This document shows, in pieces, positions 51,307-60,566 of a DNA stretch of 64,000 bases. Source of the DNA: Chryseobacterium daecheongense. Its GTDB lineage: Bacteria > Bacteroidota > Bacteroidia > Flavobacteriales > Weeksellaceae. How positions within the stretch are numbered: position 1 is the first letter of the stretch; each line of letters opens with the position of its first letter. The position numbers were made by a program, and so were the translations under genes. The DNA lies in NCBI GenBank assembly GCA_027920525.1, contig CP115858.1:806001-870000 (forward strand), read 5' to 3'. The notes below the pieces were generated by a model, which ran no database searches, was not told the DNA's origin, and saw only the letters and a program-made list of their open reading frames with translations.

Positions 51307-52431
51307 ATGGTTCCAAAACCTACTTGCTCTATGATGAGAAAAACCCAAATAAGGAAAAAAAAATTATTATCTGCCACCAAAAAACGCCTGGTCATATGGG
51401 CTGTGGCAATCATTTCATTTTATTTATTTTCCTATCTCATGGATCCTTTTGATCCGGTATGGGAAGACTATGTTAAAGATCCGTTGGATTTTCTGATCAG
51501 TGATTTTCTTTGGGTGCTTCTTTTTTCAGTTATTATTTCGGAGGTAAGCATATTGATCGATAGCCAGCTTAATAAGTTGCTTCCATGGAGTAACCGGGGA
51601 ATAAAACGCTTATGCATACAAGGCATTCTGCAAATTGCCGTAAGCATTCTTTTTGTGGCCATTATCATTAATATTTTTTCCAATACTCCCGACATAGCCA
51701 AAATGGATTATCGTAAAGAAATGACCTTGTTGGGACAATGGGTAGCTACCAATATCATTATTTCCCTGCTCATCAGTGCCGTAAATACAGGAGATTATTT
51801 ACTGGAAAATTGGAAAAAATCTGCCATAGAAGTAACCCAGCACAAGCTAAGGGCTTCTAAACACAAACAGGCTGCAATGGCTGCAGAGCTACAGGCTCTG
51901 AAACTACAGATAGACCCTCATTTTATTTTTAATAACCTAAGCGTTTTATCGGAACTTATTCTGGAAAACCAGCAATTAGGTTATGAGTACGCTGAAAATT
52001 TCTCTAAAGTTTACCGCTATCTTGTTATTAATTCAAAAAAAGATGTGATCTCTTTAGACGAAGAATTGAAATTTTTAGACTCTTACATTTTCCTGATAAA
52101 AAAAAGAATCGGTGACGGAGTCAATTTCGAGATCTCTATTAATCCGGAATTAAGGAATATGATGATCCCTCCTTTAACTCTGCAGTTTTTGGTAGAAAAT
52201 GCCATCAAGCACAATCAAACACTCAGATCCAATCCTCTACAAATAAAAATTTATACATTAACCAGCAAAAATCTTGTTGTCTGCAACACTTTGATCCCTC
52301 TCATCAATAAAGCCGAATCTTCCAAAGTGGGTATTAAAAACATCATGAACCGGTTTGAATTGCTTGGAGATAAAAAGCCGTTGATCCTTCAAACAGAAAA
52401 AGATTTCCTTGCCAAAATACCATTATTATGA
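51307..52431 (+). CDS. LytS/YehU-type sensor histidine kinase
   Basis: A 374-residue membrane kinase. Four hydrophobic helices lie at about 28-45, 62-82, 103-122 and 140-158, then a coiled region and the His_kinase domain with H205 in LQIDPHFIFNNLSVLSELI and ATP-binding PPLTLQFLVENAIKHN. Start codons at 51307, 51331 or 51334 are all possible; the first is used here. It overlaps the response-regulator gene by 4 bases (ATGA). Confidence 0.88.
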   Translation: MVPKPTCSMMRKTQIRKKKLLSATKKRLVIWAVAIISFYLFSYLMDPFDPVWEDYVKDPLDFLISDFLWVLLFSVIISEVSILIDSQLNKLLPWSNRGIKRLCIQGILQIAVSILFVAIIINIFSNTPDIAKMDYRKEMTLLGQWVATNIIISLLISAVNTGDYLLENWKKSAIEVTQHKLRASKHKQAAMAAELQALKLQIDPHFIFNNLSVLSELILENQQLGYEYAENFSKVYRYLVINSKKDVISLDEELKFLDSYIFLIKKRIGDGVNFEISINPELRNMMIPPLTLQFLVENAIKHNQTLRSNPLQIKIYTLTSKNLVVCNTLIPLINKAESSKVGIKNIMNRFELLGDKKPLILQTEKDFLAKIPLL

Positions 52432-53192
52432 AGCTCAATAAGATCTTAATCGTAGAAGATGAAAAGCCTAATGCGGACCGCCTAAAAAGGTTATTGCTGA
52501 AATTGCGGCCCCACGCTGAAATTGTATCTGTTGAAGATTCCGTAGCATCAGCAGTACAATGGTTGGAAGAAAATCCGGCTCCTGATATCATTATGATGGA
52601 TATCCAGCTGGCAGACGGCTTAAGTTTTGAAATTTTCAATCAGACAGAAATTAAATGTCCTGTGATCTTCACCACCGCTTATGATGAATATGCAGTAAAA
52701 GCATTTAAATACAACAGCATCGATTATCTTTTAAAACCTGTTGAGGAAGAGGAGCTCGAAACCGCATTAAAGAATTATGAAACCTTTATGGAAACCATTC
52801 CATATGTAGGAACTGCTATAGAGGGACTGCTGAACTACATCCAGCCCAAGGATTACAGGAAGCGTTTCCTTTTAGCCCACAGAGACGGTTATAAAACCCT
52901 GCTCTCGGAAGATATCCTGTATTTTTTTACCGAACTGGGCGTCAGCAGGGCTGTTGTAAAAAACGGAAACACAGAAATTGTTCCCCAGACCTTAGAGGAA
53001 CTGGAAAAACAGCTGGATCCTAAAATGTTTTTCAGAGCCAACAGGCAGTTTATCATCAACATAGATTCCGTACAGCATATTTCCAATTACTTTAACGGAA
53101 AGCTAAAACTCGACCTGGTCAGGCATCCGGATATTGAAGTCATTGTAAGCAGGGAAAAAGCTTCGGCACTGAAGTCCTGGATGGATTATTAG
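52428..53192 (+). CDS. LytTR-family response regulator
   Basis: A 254-residue regulator: receiver with VEDEKPNADRLKR, phospho-acceptor D58 (IIMMDIQLADG), TTAYDEYAVKAFKYNSIDYLLKPV, and a C-terminal LytTR DNA-binding domain (RFLLAHRDGYKTLLSEDILYFFTE... MFFRANRQFIINIDSVQHISNYFNGKLKL). Partner of the kinase it overlaps. The HAE1 efflux operon starts 255 bases downstream on the same strand and may be its target. Confidence 0.92.
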   Translation: MKLNKILIVEDEKPNADRLKRLLLKLRPHAEIVSVEDSVASAVQWLEENPAPDIIMMDIQLADGLSFEIFNQTEIKCPVIFTTAYDEYAVKAFKYNSIDYLLKPVEEEELETALKNYETFMETIPYVGTAIEGLLNYIQPKDYRKRFLLAHRDGYKTLLSEDILYFFTELGVSRAVVKNGNTEIVPQTLEELEKQLDPKMFFRANRQFIINIDSVQHISNYFNGKLKLDLVRHPDIEVIVSREKASALKSWMDY

Positions 53193-53447
53193 ATCACCTA
53201 TATGATTTCTACGATAGTGGAAATCTTTTTTTTATCATACAATTTAAAATTCTTCATCCCAAACATTTGTTCGGGGTAATACTCTTTATCATTTCAGTAA
53301 TAGGAAAAATCTCGTTTTATGCCCTTTTCTTTTCATTTCAGCTATTAAACGCTTCATCCCCGAATAATTACGTTTCACTGAAATTCTCCCTATCAATGCC
53401 CTTTTTTTGCGATTATTTTGTAGTCAACAAATAGTAAATCGTATATT

Positions 53448-54569
53448 ATGAATTGTAAAAAAGGTTATTTCGTACTGCTATTGACAGCAGCTGTTTTTCT
53501 CCAGTCCTGCAACTCCGGAAAGAGCCAGGAAACAGGTGAGCAAATGTCTGCACTTCCTACCGATTTTATACAGCTGAAATCAGGAAATGCTGATATTTCT
53601 TCCGGATATCCGGGAAGTATCGAAGGACAGGATAATGTGGATATCAAAGCCCAGGTCACAGGCTATCTGGAAACGGTATACGTAAAAGAAGGGCAATATG
53701 TACAAAAAGGGCAGACGCTTTTCAGGATCAATCCTTCAGTCTATAATGAACAGGTAAATAATAGTGACGCTGCATTAAAAATAGCATTGGCCAACCAGGC
53801 GAGTGCCAGACTTGAAGTAGAAAAACTGAAACCATTGGTGGAAGGAAATGTGGTTTCCGATATGCAGCTGAAAACAGCTCAGGCAAGCTACGCAGCAGCA
53901 ACAGCTCAGGTCGCACAGGCTAAATCTGCATTAGGCTCTTCAAAGATCAATGCCGGATTTGCATATATAAAAGCTCCTGTATCGGGATATATTGGCAGGA
54001 TCGTCAACAGAACCGGAAATCTGATTACCCCTTCTGATGCCACTCCGCTTACCACACTTTCCGATATCCATACAGTGAATGTCTATTTTGCAATGAACGA
54101 AGCCGATTTCCTTCGCTATACCAAAGCCAGAATGGCCTCCGAAGATCAAAACGGAAACGTTGAACTGATCCTTCCGGATGGTTCTACCTATCCATATAAA
54201 GGAAAGTTGGAAAATGCCAGTGGAAATTTTGACCGGATGACAGGAAGTATGCAGCTGAAAGCAATATTTCAAAATCCTGATCAACTTCTTCGTGCAGGAG
54301 GTACAGCACGGGTAAAGATTCATCAGTATGTGGATGATGTCATTAAATTACCTAAAACAGCTGTAAAGGATATTCAGGACAGATTTTTTGTTTACAAACT
54401 GAATGCTCAGAACAAAGTTGTTATGACTCCAATTGAAATCTCAGGAGGAACCATCTCGGATTATTTCGTTTCATCAGGAGTGCAGCCGGGAGATAAAATA
54501 GCTATCAACAGGATTGATGTCCTTAACGAAGGAGCATCAGTACTCCCTAAAATCATCCCTTCAAAATAG
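53448..54569 (+). CDS. Multidrug RND periplasmic adaptor (AcrA/MexA type), lipoprotein
   Basis: A 373-residue membrane-fusion lipoprotein with lipobox LQSC (cysteine near 21). Order: SAxPxDF-like linker, barrel-sandwich (YPGSIEGQDNVDIKAQVTGYLETVYVKEGQYVQKGQTLFRI), coiled hairpin (QVNNSDAALKIALANQASARLEVEKL), second half (FAYIKAPVSGYIGRIVNRTGNLI) and beta barrel. It is the first gene of the adaptor-pump-channel operon 53448-59180. Confidence 0.9.
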   Translation: MNCKKGYFVLLLTAAVFLQSCNSGKSQETGEQMSALPTDFIQLKSGNADISSGYPGSIEGQDNVDIKAQVTGYLETVYVKEGQYVQKGQTLFRINPSVYNEQVNNSDAALKIALANQASARLEVEKLKPLVEGNVVSDMQLKTAQASYAAATAQVAQAKSALGSSKINAGFAYIKAPVSGYIGRIVNRTGNLITPSDATPLTTLSDIHTVNVYFAMNEADFLRYTKARMASEDQNGNVELILPDGSTYPYKGKLENASGNFDRMTGSMQLKAIFQNPDQLLRAGGTARVKIHQYVDDVIKLPKTAVKDIQDRFFVYKLNAQNKVVMTPIEISGGTISDYFVSSGVQPGDKIAINRIDVLNEGASVLPKIIPSK

Positions 54570-54609
54570 ATTCTAAAAACACAATGTACTCATCCAAAGA
54601 AATTAAGAC

Positions 54610-57600
54610 ATGCTAAAAAAGATCATAGACCGACCGGTATTGGCCACTGTAATTTCCCTTATTATTGTCATATTGGGAATCATAGGCCTCAGCAAACTTG
54701 CGGTAAGCCGGTTTCCGGATATTTCGCCGCCTACCATTATGGTTTCCGGATCTTATCCGGGAGGAAATAGTGAAACCGTTATCCGCTCCGTAGTAACACC
54801 TTTAGAAGAGCAGATCAATGGAGTGGAAGATATGCAATATATTAAGTCAAATGCCAGTAATGACGGAACTTTTTCCATTTCAATTATATTCAAACAAGGA
54901 GTTAATCCCGATCAGGCTGCCGTAAATGTACAGAACAGAGTGCAGCAGGCAACCCCTATTTTACCTCAGGAAGTTGTGAGAATGGGATTAACCACCTCCA
55001 AGCAGCAAAACAGTATGATCATGCTGTTTAACATTTATACTGACGATAATAAAAAGTATGATGAAACCTTTTTACAGAATTATGCCAACATCAATCTTAT
55101 TCCACAGGTAAAAAGGGTAAAGGGTGTAGGGCAGGCTCAGGTTTTCGGAGCTAAAGATTATTCAATGAGAATCTGGCTGAATCCGCAGAAAATGTCATCT
55201 TACGGACTGGAACCTGCTGATATTTCCAATGCTGTAGCTGATCACAGTCTGGAATCTGCTCCCGGTAAACTGGGTGAGGAATCCAATGCTTCCCTTGAAT
55301 ATGTTATCCGGTACAAAGGAAAGAAAAACAAACCTGAACAATTTGAAAACATCGTTGTTAAAAATGACGGAACCAAACTGATCCGCCTTAAAGACGTAGC
55401 AAGAGTAGAATTCGGATCAATTTCTTACAGCGGGGATAATCTTTCAAATGGTAAAAATGCCGTGACTGTTGCTATCATGCAGACTACGGGATCCAATGCC
55501 AATGAAATTGAAATTGGAATCAACAAATCCATTGAACAGCTCTCCAAATCTTTTCCTCCCGGAATTAAATACTCTAAAGTGATCAGTACCAAAGAAAGAT
55601 TAGACGAAGCAACGGGACAGGTAAAATCTACGTTGATAGAAGCATTTATTCTGGTGTTTATTGTTGTGTTTATTTTCTTACAGGACTTCAGGTCTACCAT
55701 TATTCCTGCTATTGCGGTTCCCGTAGCGATTGTCGGAACTTTCTTTTTCCTTCTTGTACTAGGGTTCACGATTAATGTACTGACACTTTTTGCATTGGTT
55801 CTGGCCATCGGTATTGTCGTTGATGATGCAATCGTTGTCGTAGAAGCGGTACACAGTAATATGGAAGGAACCAGCCTTACCGGTAAGGAAGCAACACACA
55901 AAGCCATGAATGAAATTACCGGAGCTGTTATTTCAATTACCCTGGTTATGTCTGCCGTATTTATTCCGATCGGATTCATGTCGGGTTCAGCAGGATTATT
56001 TTATAAACAGTTTGCCTATACGCTGGCTATTGCAATTATTATTTCGGCAGTGAATGCATTAACATTAACACCTGCATTATGTGCCGTTTTTCTTAAAAAT
56101 AACCATTCCCATGAGGAAAATGGTAAGAAGAAAGGATTTGGAAAGAGATTCGCTACCGCTTTCAATGCCAGCTTTAATAATTTAACGGGCAGATATGTAA
56201 AAGGCGTACGCTTTCTGATCAACAGAAAATGGATTGCCGGAGGTCTGATCATAGGGATTATCGGGGGAGCCGCATGGCTGATGACTTCTACGTCCAAAAG
56301 TTTTGTGCCTATGGAAGACGACGGACTGTTTATGTATACCTTAAGTATGCCGCCAGGGACAGGATTAACGAAAACAACAGAAGTATCTGATAAAATGAAT
56401 GCCATGCTGAAAAAACTGGATGCTATTCAGGAAAATACATCTATCACAGGTTATAATTTATTGAGTAACAGCTCAGGGCCGGCCTATGCTATGGGATTTG
56501 TAAAATTGAAGCCTAAAAAAGAAAGAGGAGAAACCCAGGATATTGATGAAATCATGGCCATTGTTAACGAGAAGTTTTCAGGCATCAAAGAGGGAAGTGT
56601 CATGACATTCAGAATGCCTCCGGTGGAAGGATATGGTATGACCAACGATGCAGAAATTGTACTTCAGGACCGCATGGGGCGTGACCCACAGATTTTAAAG
56701 GCTAAAGCTGATGAGCTGATCGGACAGCTGATGCAAAATCCCAACGTAGCTTTTGCCTACACCATGTTCCGGGCAGATTATCCGCAAATGGAGCTGGAAG
56801 TGGATGAAGACAAAGCCAAACAGCTAGGTGTAAGCATTTCCAATCTTTTAGGAAGTATACAGACTTATTTTTCAGGAGACCAGTCTCAAAACTTTTCAAG
56901 ATTCGGGAAATTCTACCGGGTAAATATTAAAGCGGATGGAGTTTTCAGGATGGATGCTGAAGCCTTTAATGATATCTTCGTGAAAAACAACAAAGGTGAA
57001 ATGGTTCCCGCTAACACCTTGATCACTTTAAAGAAAGTGTATGGCCCTGAATCTGTTGGACGATATAACCTATACAATTCATTAAACATCAACGTGACCC
57101 CAAAACCGGGAGTAAGTAACGGAGCATTAATGACATCCCTGGAAAAAACACTGGATAAACTTCCATCTGATTATAGTTACGAATGGACCGGATTGAGCTT
57201 AGAGGAAAAGTCATCAGGAAATCAGACTATTGCAATCTTCGGTCTCTGTCTATTGTTTGTTTATCTCCTCCTTGCTGCCCAATACGAAAGTTATATACTT
57301 CCATTAGCTGTAATGCTTTCCATTCCTACAGGAATTGTTGGAGCGTTCCTTGGAATAAAAGCAATAGGATTCGACAACAATATTTATGTACAGGTTGGCT
57401 TGATCATGCTGATAGGACTTTTAGCCAAAAATGCCATTCTGATCGTTGAATTCGCTGTCCAGCGGAGAAAATCAGGAATGTCTCTTCTCGAGTCGGCTCT
57501 TGAAGGGGCGAAGTCCAGATTACGCCCTATTATTATGACTTCACTGGCATTTATTGTGGGAATGATTCCTTTGATGTTATCCTCCGGAGGAATGGCTTCA

Positions 57601-57762
57601 GGAAATAAATCCATCAGCGTGAGTGCGGCAATGGGAATGCTGAGCGGGGTTGTTCTGGGAGTATTTGTGATTCCAGTATTATATATGTTCTTTCAATATA
57701 TCGATGAAAAGATTTCGGCAAAGAATCCTAATGTTTCTAATGTTTCATCACTAAATCAATAA
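54610..57762 (+). CDS. Multidrug efflux RND pump (HAE1 family, AcrB-like)
   Basis: A 1050-residue inner-membrane pump. MLKKIIDRPVLATVISLIIVILG is the standard first helix; TM4 carries LALVLAIGIVVDDAIVVVEAV with the DD pair of hydrophobe/amphiphile exporters, distinguishing it from the two metal pumps in this window. DFRSTIIPAIAVPVAIVGTF and SGGMASGNKSISVSAAMG are also typical. Located 40 bases after the adaptor and 2 bases before the channel gene. Substrates unknown. Confidence 0.94.
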   Translation: MLKKIIDRPVLATVISLIIVILGIIGLSKLAVSRFPDISPPTIMVSGSYPGGNSETVIRSVVTPLEEQINGVEDMQYIKSNASNDGTFSISIIFKQGVNPDQAAVNVQNRVQQATPILPQEVVRMGLTTSKQQNSMIMLFNIYTDDNKKYDETFLQNYANINLIPQVKRVKGVGQAQVFGAKDYSMRIWLNPQKMSSYGLEPADISNAVADHSLESAPGKLGEESNASLEYVIRYKGKKNKPEQFENIVVKNDGTKLIRLKDVARVEFGSISYSGDNLSNGKNAVTVAIMQTTGSNANEIEIGINKSIEQLSKSFPPGIKYSKVISTKERLDEATGQVKSTLIEAFILVFIVVFIFLQDFRSTIIPAIAVPVAIVGTFFFLLVLGFTINVLTLFALVLAIGIVVDDAIVVVEAVHSNMEGTSLTGKEATHKAMNEITGAVISITLVMSAVFIPIGFMSGSAGLFYKQFAYTLAIAIIISAVNALTLTPALCAVFLKNNHSHEENGKKKGFGKRFATAFNASFNNLTGRYVKGVRFLINRKWIAGGLIIGIIGGAAWLMTSTSKSFVPMEDDGLFMYTLSMPPGTGLTKTTEVSDKMNAMLKKLDAIQENTSITGYNLLSNSSGPAYAMGFVKLKPKKERGETQDIDEIMAIVNEKFSGIKEGSVMTFRMPPVEGYGMTNDAEIVLQDRMGRDPQILKAKADELIGQLMQNPNVAFAYTMFRADYPQMELEVDEDKAKQLGVSISNLLGSIQTYFSGDQSQNFSRFGKFYRVNIKADGVFRMDAEAFNDIFVKNNKGEMVPANTLITLKKVYGPESVGRYNLYNSLNINVTPKPGVSNGALMTSLEKTLDKLPSDYSYEWTGLSLEEKSSGNQTIAIFGLCLLFVYLLLAAQYESYILPLAVMLSIPTGIVGAFLGIKAIGFDNNIYVQVGLIMLIGLLAKNAILIVEFAVQRRKSGMSLLESALEGAKSRLRPIIMTSLAFIVGMIPLMLSSGGMASGNKSISVSAAMGMLSGVVLGVFVIPVLYMFFQYIDEKISAKNPNVSNVSSLNQ

Positions 57763-57764
57763 AA

Positions 57765-59180
57765 ATGAACACATTTCATATAAAAAATTTCCTTTTATCG
57801 GGATTGGTAGCAATACTCCTGTTGTCCTGCGCCGTAGGAAAAGAATATAAGAGACCGGACCTTAATGTCCCTCAAACATATAAAGAGTCCACGAAAGTAA
57901 CCGGAGATACGGTTATACTTCCCTGGAAAACATTTTTTAAGGATCCTCAGCTGATTAACCTTATCGATAAGGCTCTCCTGAAGAATAATGAGATCCATAC
58001 CGCGCTTAAAAATATGGAGCAGCTTGATCTCGCCTACAAGCAGGCCAAAAACAACCTTATGCCAACTGTAGACTTCAGTGCAGGGGCCAACAGGGCATGG
58101 GCTTCAAAAAACAGTCTGAATGGTTCCCTTAATGAACAGTTTACCGGAACCAAGTATATTGATGATTTCAGCGCAACGCTAAGGTTGTCGTGGGAAGTGG
58201 ATATATGGGGAAAGACCAAAATGCAGAAAGAATCCGCTGCAGCTGATTATTTTGCTCAAAAAGAAAATATGAATGCTCTTAAAACACGCATCATCGTACA
58301 GGTAGCTCAGGCCTACTACAATCTGATCAGCCTTGATGAACAGCTGAAAATAGCAGAAAAAAATATTGAGCTAAGTGATAATACCCTAAAAATAATGAAG
58401 CTGCAATATACGGCAGGACAGATCAATTCATTGGCAATTCAGCAATCTGAAGCCCAAAAGAAAACAGCTGAACTTCTGATCCCTTTGGCCAGGCAGAATA
58501 TTTCAATACAGGAAAATGCTTTAAGTATTTTGTGTGGCGAATATCCTGGAAAAATCGACAGGGGAAACTCCATGAAAAATATGATCCCCGAAAATACATT
58601 GTCAGAAGGAGTTCCTGCCCAGCTTTTAAGCAGACGTCCAGACCTGAAAGCAGCAGAACTGGCTGTTATCAGCCTGAATGCTAAAACAGGTCTTTCAAAG
58701 GCCGCCATGTATCCGAGCATAAGCCTTACTCCACAAATTGGGATCAACTCGAATAAGTTTAATACATGGTTTGATCTCCCGGGATCCATCACCAAGACCC
58801 TGGCCGCTAACTTAGCCATGCCTTTGTTACAGAAAAGGCAGCTGAAAACAGCTTATGAAACAGCTATTATTGAACAGGAAAAAGCGGTGATAGCATTCCG
58901 GCAATCCATGATGACAGCAGTAAGTGAGGTTTCCGATGCAATGGCCAAATCTAAAGGAACATCAGAAAGGCTCGCATTACTGGAACAGAGAACTGCTATT
59001 CTGGACAAAGGAATCAATGATGCGCTTAAATTATATAAAAGTGGTATGGCAACTTATCTGGAGGTAATCACTGCACAGAATAACAAGCTCCAGAATGATC
59101 TTGAGTATGTAAACATTACCCTGGAAAAGCTAAATGCAGAAGTAGACCTTTACCGGTCTTTAGGAGGAGGGGTTAATTGA
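57765..59180 (+). CDS. RND outer-membrane channel lipoprotein (OprM/NodT family)
   Basis: A 471-residue outer-membrane factor. The signal ends at lipobox LLSC (cysteine near 22), followed by the family's VGKEYKRPDLNVPQTYKES. WEVDIWGKTKMQKESAAADYFAQKEN, the VAQAYYNLISLDEQLKIAEKNIEL coil, LLSRRPDLKAAELAV and YKSGMATYLEVITAQN are characteristic NodT/OprM landmarks. It completes the tripartite pump and is followed by a strong terminator. Confidence 0.93.
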   Translation: MNTFHIKNFLLSGLVAILLLSCAVGKEYKRPDLNVPQTYKESTKVTGDTVILPWKTFFKDPQLINLIDKALLKNNEIHTALKNMEQLDLAYKQAKNNLMPTVDFSAGANRAWASKNSLNGSLNEQFTGTKYIDDFSATLRLSWEVDIWGKTKMQKESAAADYFAQKENMNALKTRIIVQVAQAYYNLISLDEQLKIAEKNIELSDNTLKIMKLQYTAGQINSLAIQQSEAQKKTAELLIPLARQNISIQENALSILCGEYPGKIDRGNSMKNMIPENTLSEGVPAQLLSRRPDLKAAELAVISLNAKTGLSKAAMYPSISLTPQIGINSNKFNTWFDLPGSITKTLAANLAMPLLQKRQLKTAYETAIIEQEKAVIAFRQSMMTAVSEVSDAMAKSKGTSERLALLEQRTAILDKGINDALKLYKSGMATYLEVITAQNNKLQNDLEYVNITLEKLNAEVDLYRSLGGGVN

Positions 59181-59205
59181 TACTCAAAATACGATTACTT
59201 TTGTG

Positions 59206-59240
59206 AAACTGCCTTGTAAAATGAGGCAGTTTTTATTTTT
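59206..59240 (+). terminator. Rho-independent terminator of the HAE1 efflux operon
   Basis: AAACTGCCT (59206-59214) and AGGCAGTTT (59224-59232) pair perfectly with a 9-base loop, followed by TTATTTTTTTT. Confidence 0.85.
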
Positions 59241-59276
59241 TTTAATTGATCCCTTTTACAAGCTACAAACAATAAT

Positions 59277-59828
59277 CTACCGGTCAGAATCAATCATCTT
59301 TATATACTCTTCAATAGTTCCTAAATTCATGGATTTTCTCCTCGCGTTTACGTGGCTTGAATCTGCAATATCTTTAAAAAAAACCTTGCCCTTGTCATCT
59401 ATAGAATATTGGGTTCCATATATCTGTTTTCTGTTATTTAAAATCTCAACCCTGTCGATAAGGTAAGCCAGCTGAGACCTTTCAGCATTTCCTCTTTTAA
59501 CGGCTTCCTTCATTATGGGAAGATATTTTTCCATTACAGATAATTTCCCCGCGTGTTGTATCGTAACGAACAAAGCAAGATTAGCATCATTTCCGATCTT
59601 ATCCTTTCCCAACCAACCCAGACTATCAATAATTTTTGTAACGATCATCAAATTATTTCGATCTATCGGATTTTGCTTTTGTGGATTGTATACGGGTGTC
59701 CTGTACTTTTGATCATCAACCAATACTTTTTCCAGCTGATATTTTATAATACGGTATTCATCATCCTTCTTTTTACAGGAAGAAATAAGCAATACATTTA
59801 ATAACAGGATAAAACAACTATGTCTCAT
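59277..59828 (-). CDS. DUF6624-like lipoprotein
   Basis: A 183-residue protein with lipoprotein signal (ILLLNVLLISSC). The mature part has the pattern seen in DUF6624 proteins: LVDDQKYR, NLMIVTKIIDSLGWLGKDKIG, ANLALFVTIQHA, a run of acidic and basic helices and AYLIDRVEILNNRKQIYGTQY. The gene is alone on the minus strand, convergent with the efflux operon. Function unknown. Confidence 0.7.
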   Translation of the reverse strand: MRHSCFILLLNVLLISSCKKKDDEYRIIKYQLEKVLVDDQKYRTPVYNPQKQNPIDRNNLMIVTKIIDSLGWLGKDKIGNDANLALFVTIQHAGKLSVMEKYLPIMKEAVKRGNAERSQLAYLIDRVEILNNRKQIYGTQYSIDDKGKVFFKDIADSSHVNARRKSMNLGTIEEYIKMIDSDR

Positions 59829-59863
59829 GGTATTGATGACAAATTCATGAACTAAAAGTCAGA

Positions 59864-60328
59864 TTACTTTTTCTCATTAAACATTTTTTCCAGAATCTGA
59901 TAACGATAATTAAAAATATGTTCAATTTTCTTTTTCACAAAAAGCCCATGGGCTACTTCTCCTAAAACACCCATTGGCAGCTCATAATTAATCGTGTCCC
60001 TCATTAAAACACCTTTTTCGTTGGGAATGAATTCGTGAAAGTGATTCCAAAGTTTATAAGGTCCTTTTTTCTGAAAATCAGTAAAACTTTTTTGAAAAGA
60101 AACCTGAATGATCTCAGTTTGCCAGCTCATCTTAATCCCCAGCAATGGAGAAACATAATAATCAATTATCATCCCTTCATAAATTTCATCATTCTCCAGC
60201 TTGGTCAGGACAATAAAGTTCATATCTTTTGGAGTAATTTTTGAAAGATTATTGGCTGAAGAAAAAAATCTCCATGCTGTTTCCAGATCACAATAAAGCT
60301 GCTGTTCACGTTGAAGTTGATGTACCAT
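59864..60328 (-). CDS. SRPBCC-fold (START-like) protein
   Basis: A 154-residue cytosolic protein of the polyketide cyclase/SRPBCC type: LYCDLETAWRFFSSANNLSKITPKDMNF at the N-terminus, YYVSPLLGIKMSWQTEI, GPYKLWNHFHEFIPNEKGVLMRDTINYELPMG and a C-terminal helix IEHIFNYRYQILEKMF. Such proteins bind lipids or small hydrophobic molecules and are often annotated as cell-division inhibitor-like. No catalytic residues can be assigned. Starts 35 bases before the DUF6624 gene in the same direction and may be co-transcribed. Confidence 0.8.
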   Translation of the reverse strand: MVHQLQREQQLYCDLETAWRFFSSANNLSKITPKDMNFIVLTKLENDEIYEGMIIDYYVSPLLGIKMSWQTEIIQVSFQKSFTDFQKKGPYKLWNHFHEFIPNEKGVLMRDTINYELPMGVLGEVAHGLFVKKKIEHIFNYRYQILEKMFNEKK

Positions 60329-60566
60329 TTTGTATCGTCAATTTTAAAAGTTTGAGTCCTTAGGGAAAAGTTAAGTCATTAGTTTTAAAAAACAAGTGTT
60401 CTTTTTATTTTTTTTCATAAATAAAAGGTCAACATGAATAAATTCTCTGTTTACCCTTTTAATAAAGGAAAATGTAATATACCATATCCGTATACTTTAG
60501 TAGAAAAGGGTATAAAATAACCCACTATTTCAGGCTATCTTTCCGTCCTATTTTTATCAAAACAAA

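Noticed and set aside
55425..55979. 184-codon open frame antisense to the HAE1 pump
   Set aside because: Rich in Thr/Ile/Ser as expected of the complement of a membrane-protein gene; no motif, and it covers the pump's conserved TM4 region.
59203..59466. 87-codon frame after the efflux operon
   Set aside because: It runs through the terminator stem and antisense to the DUF6624 lipoprotein; no domain or start signal.
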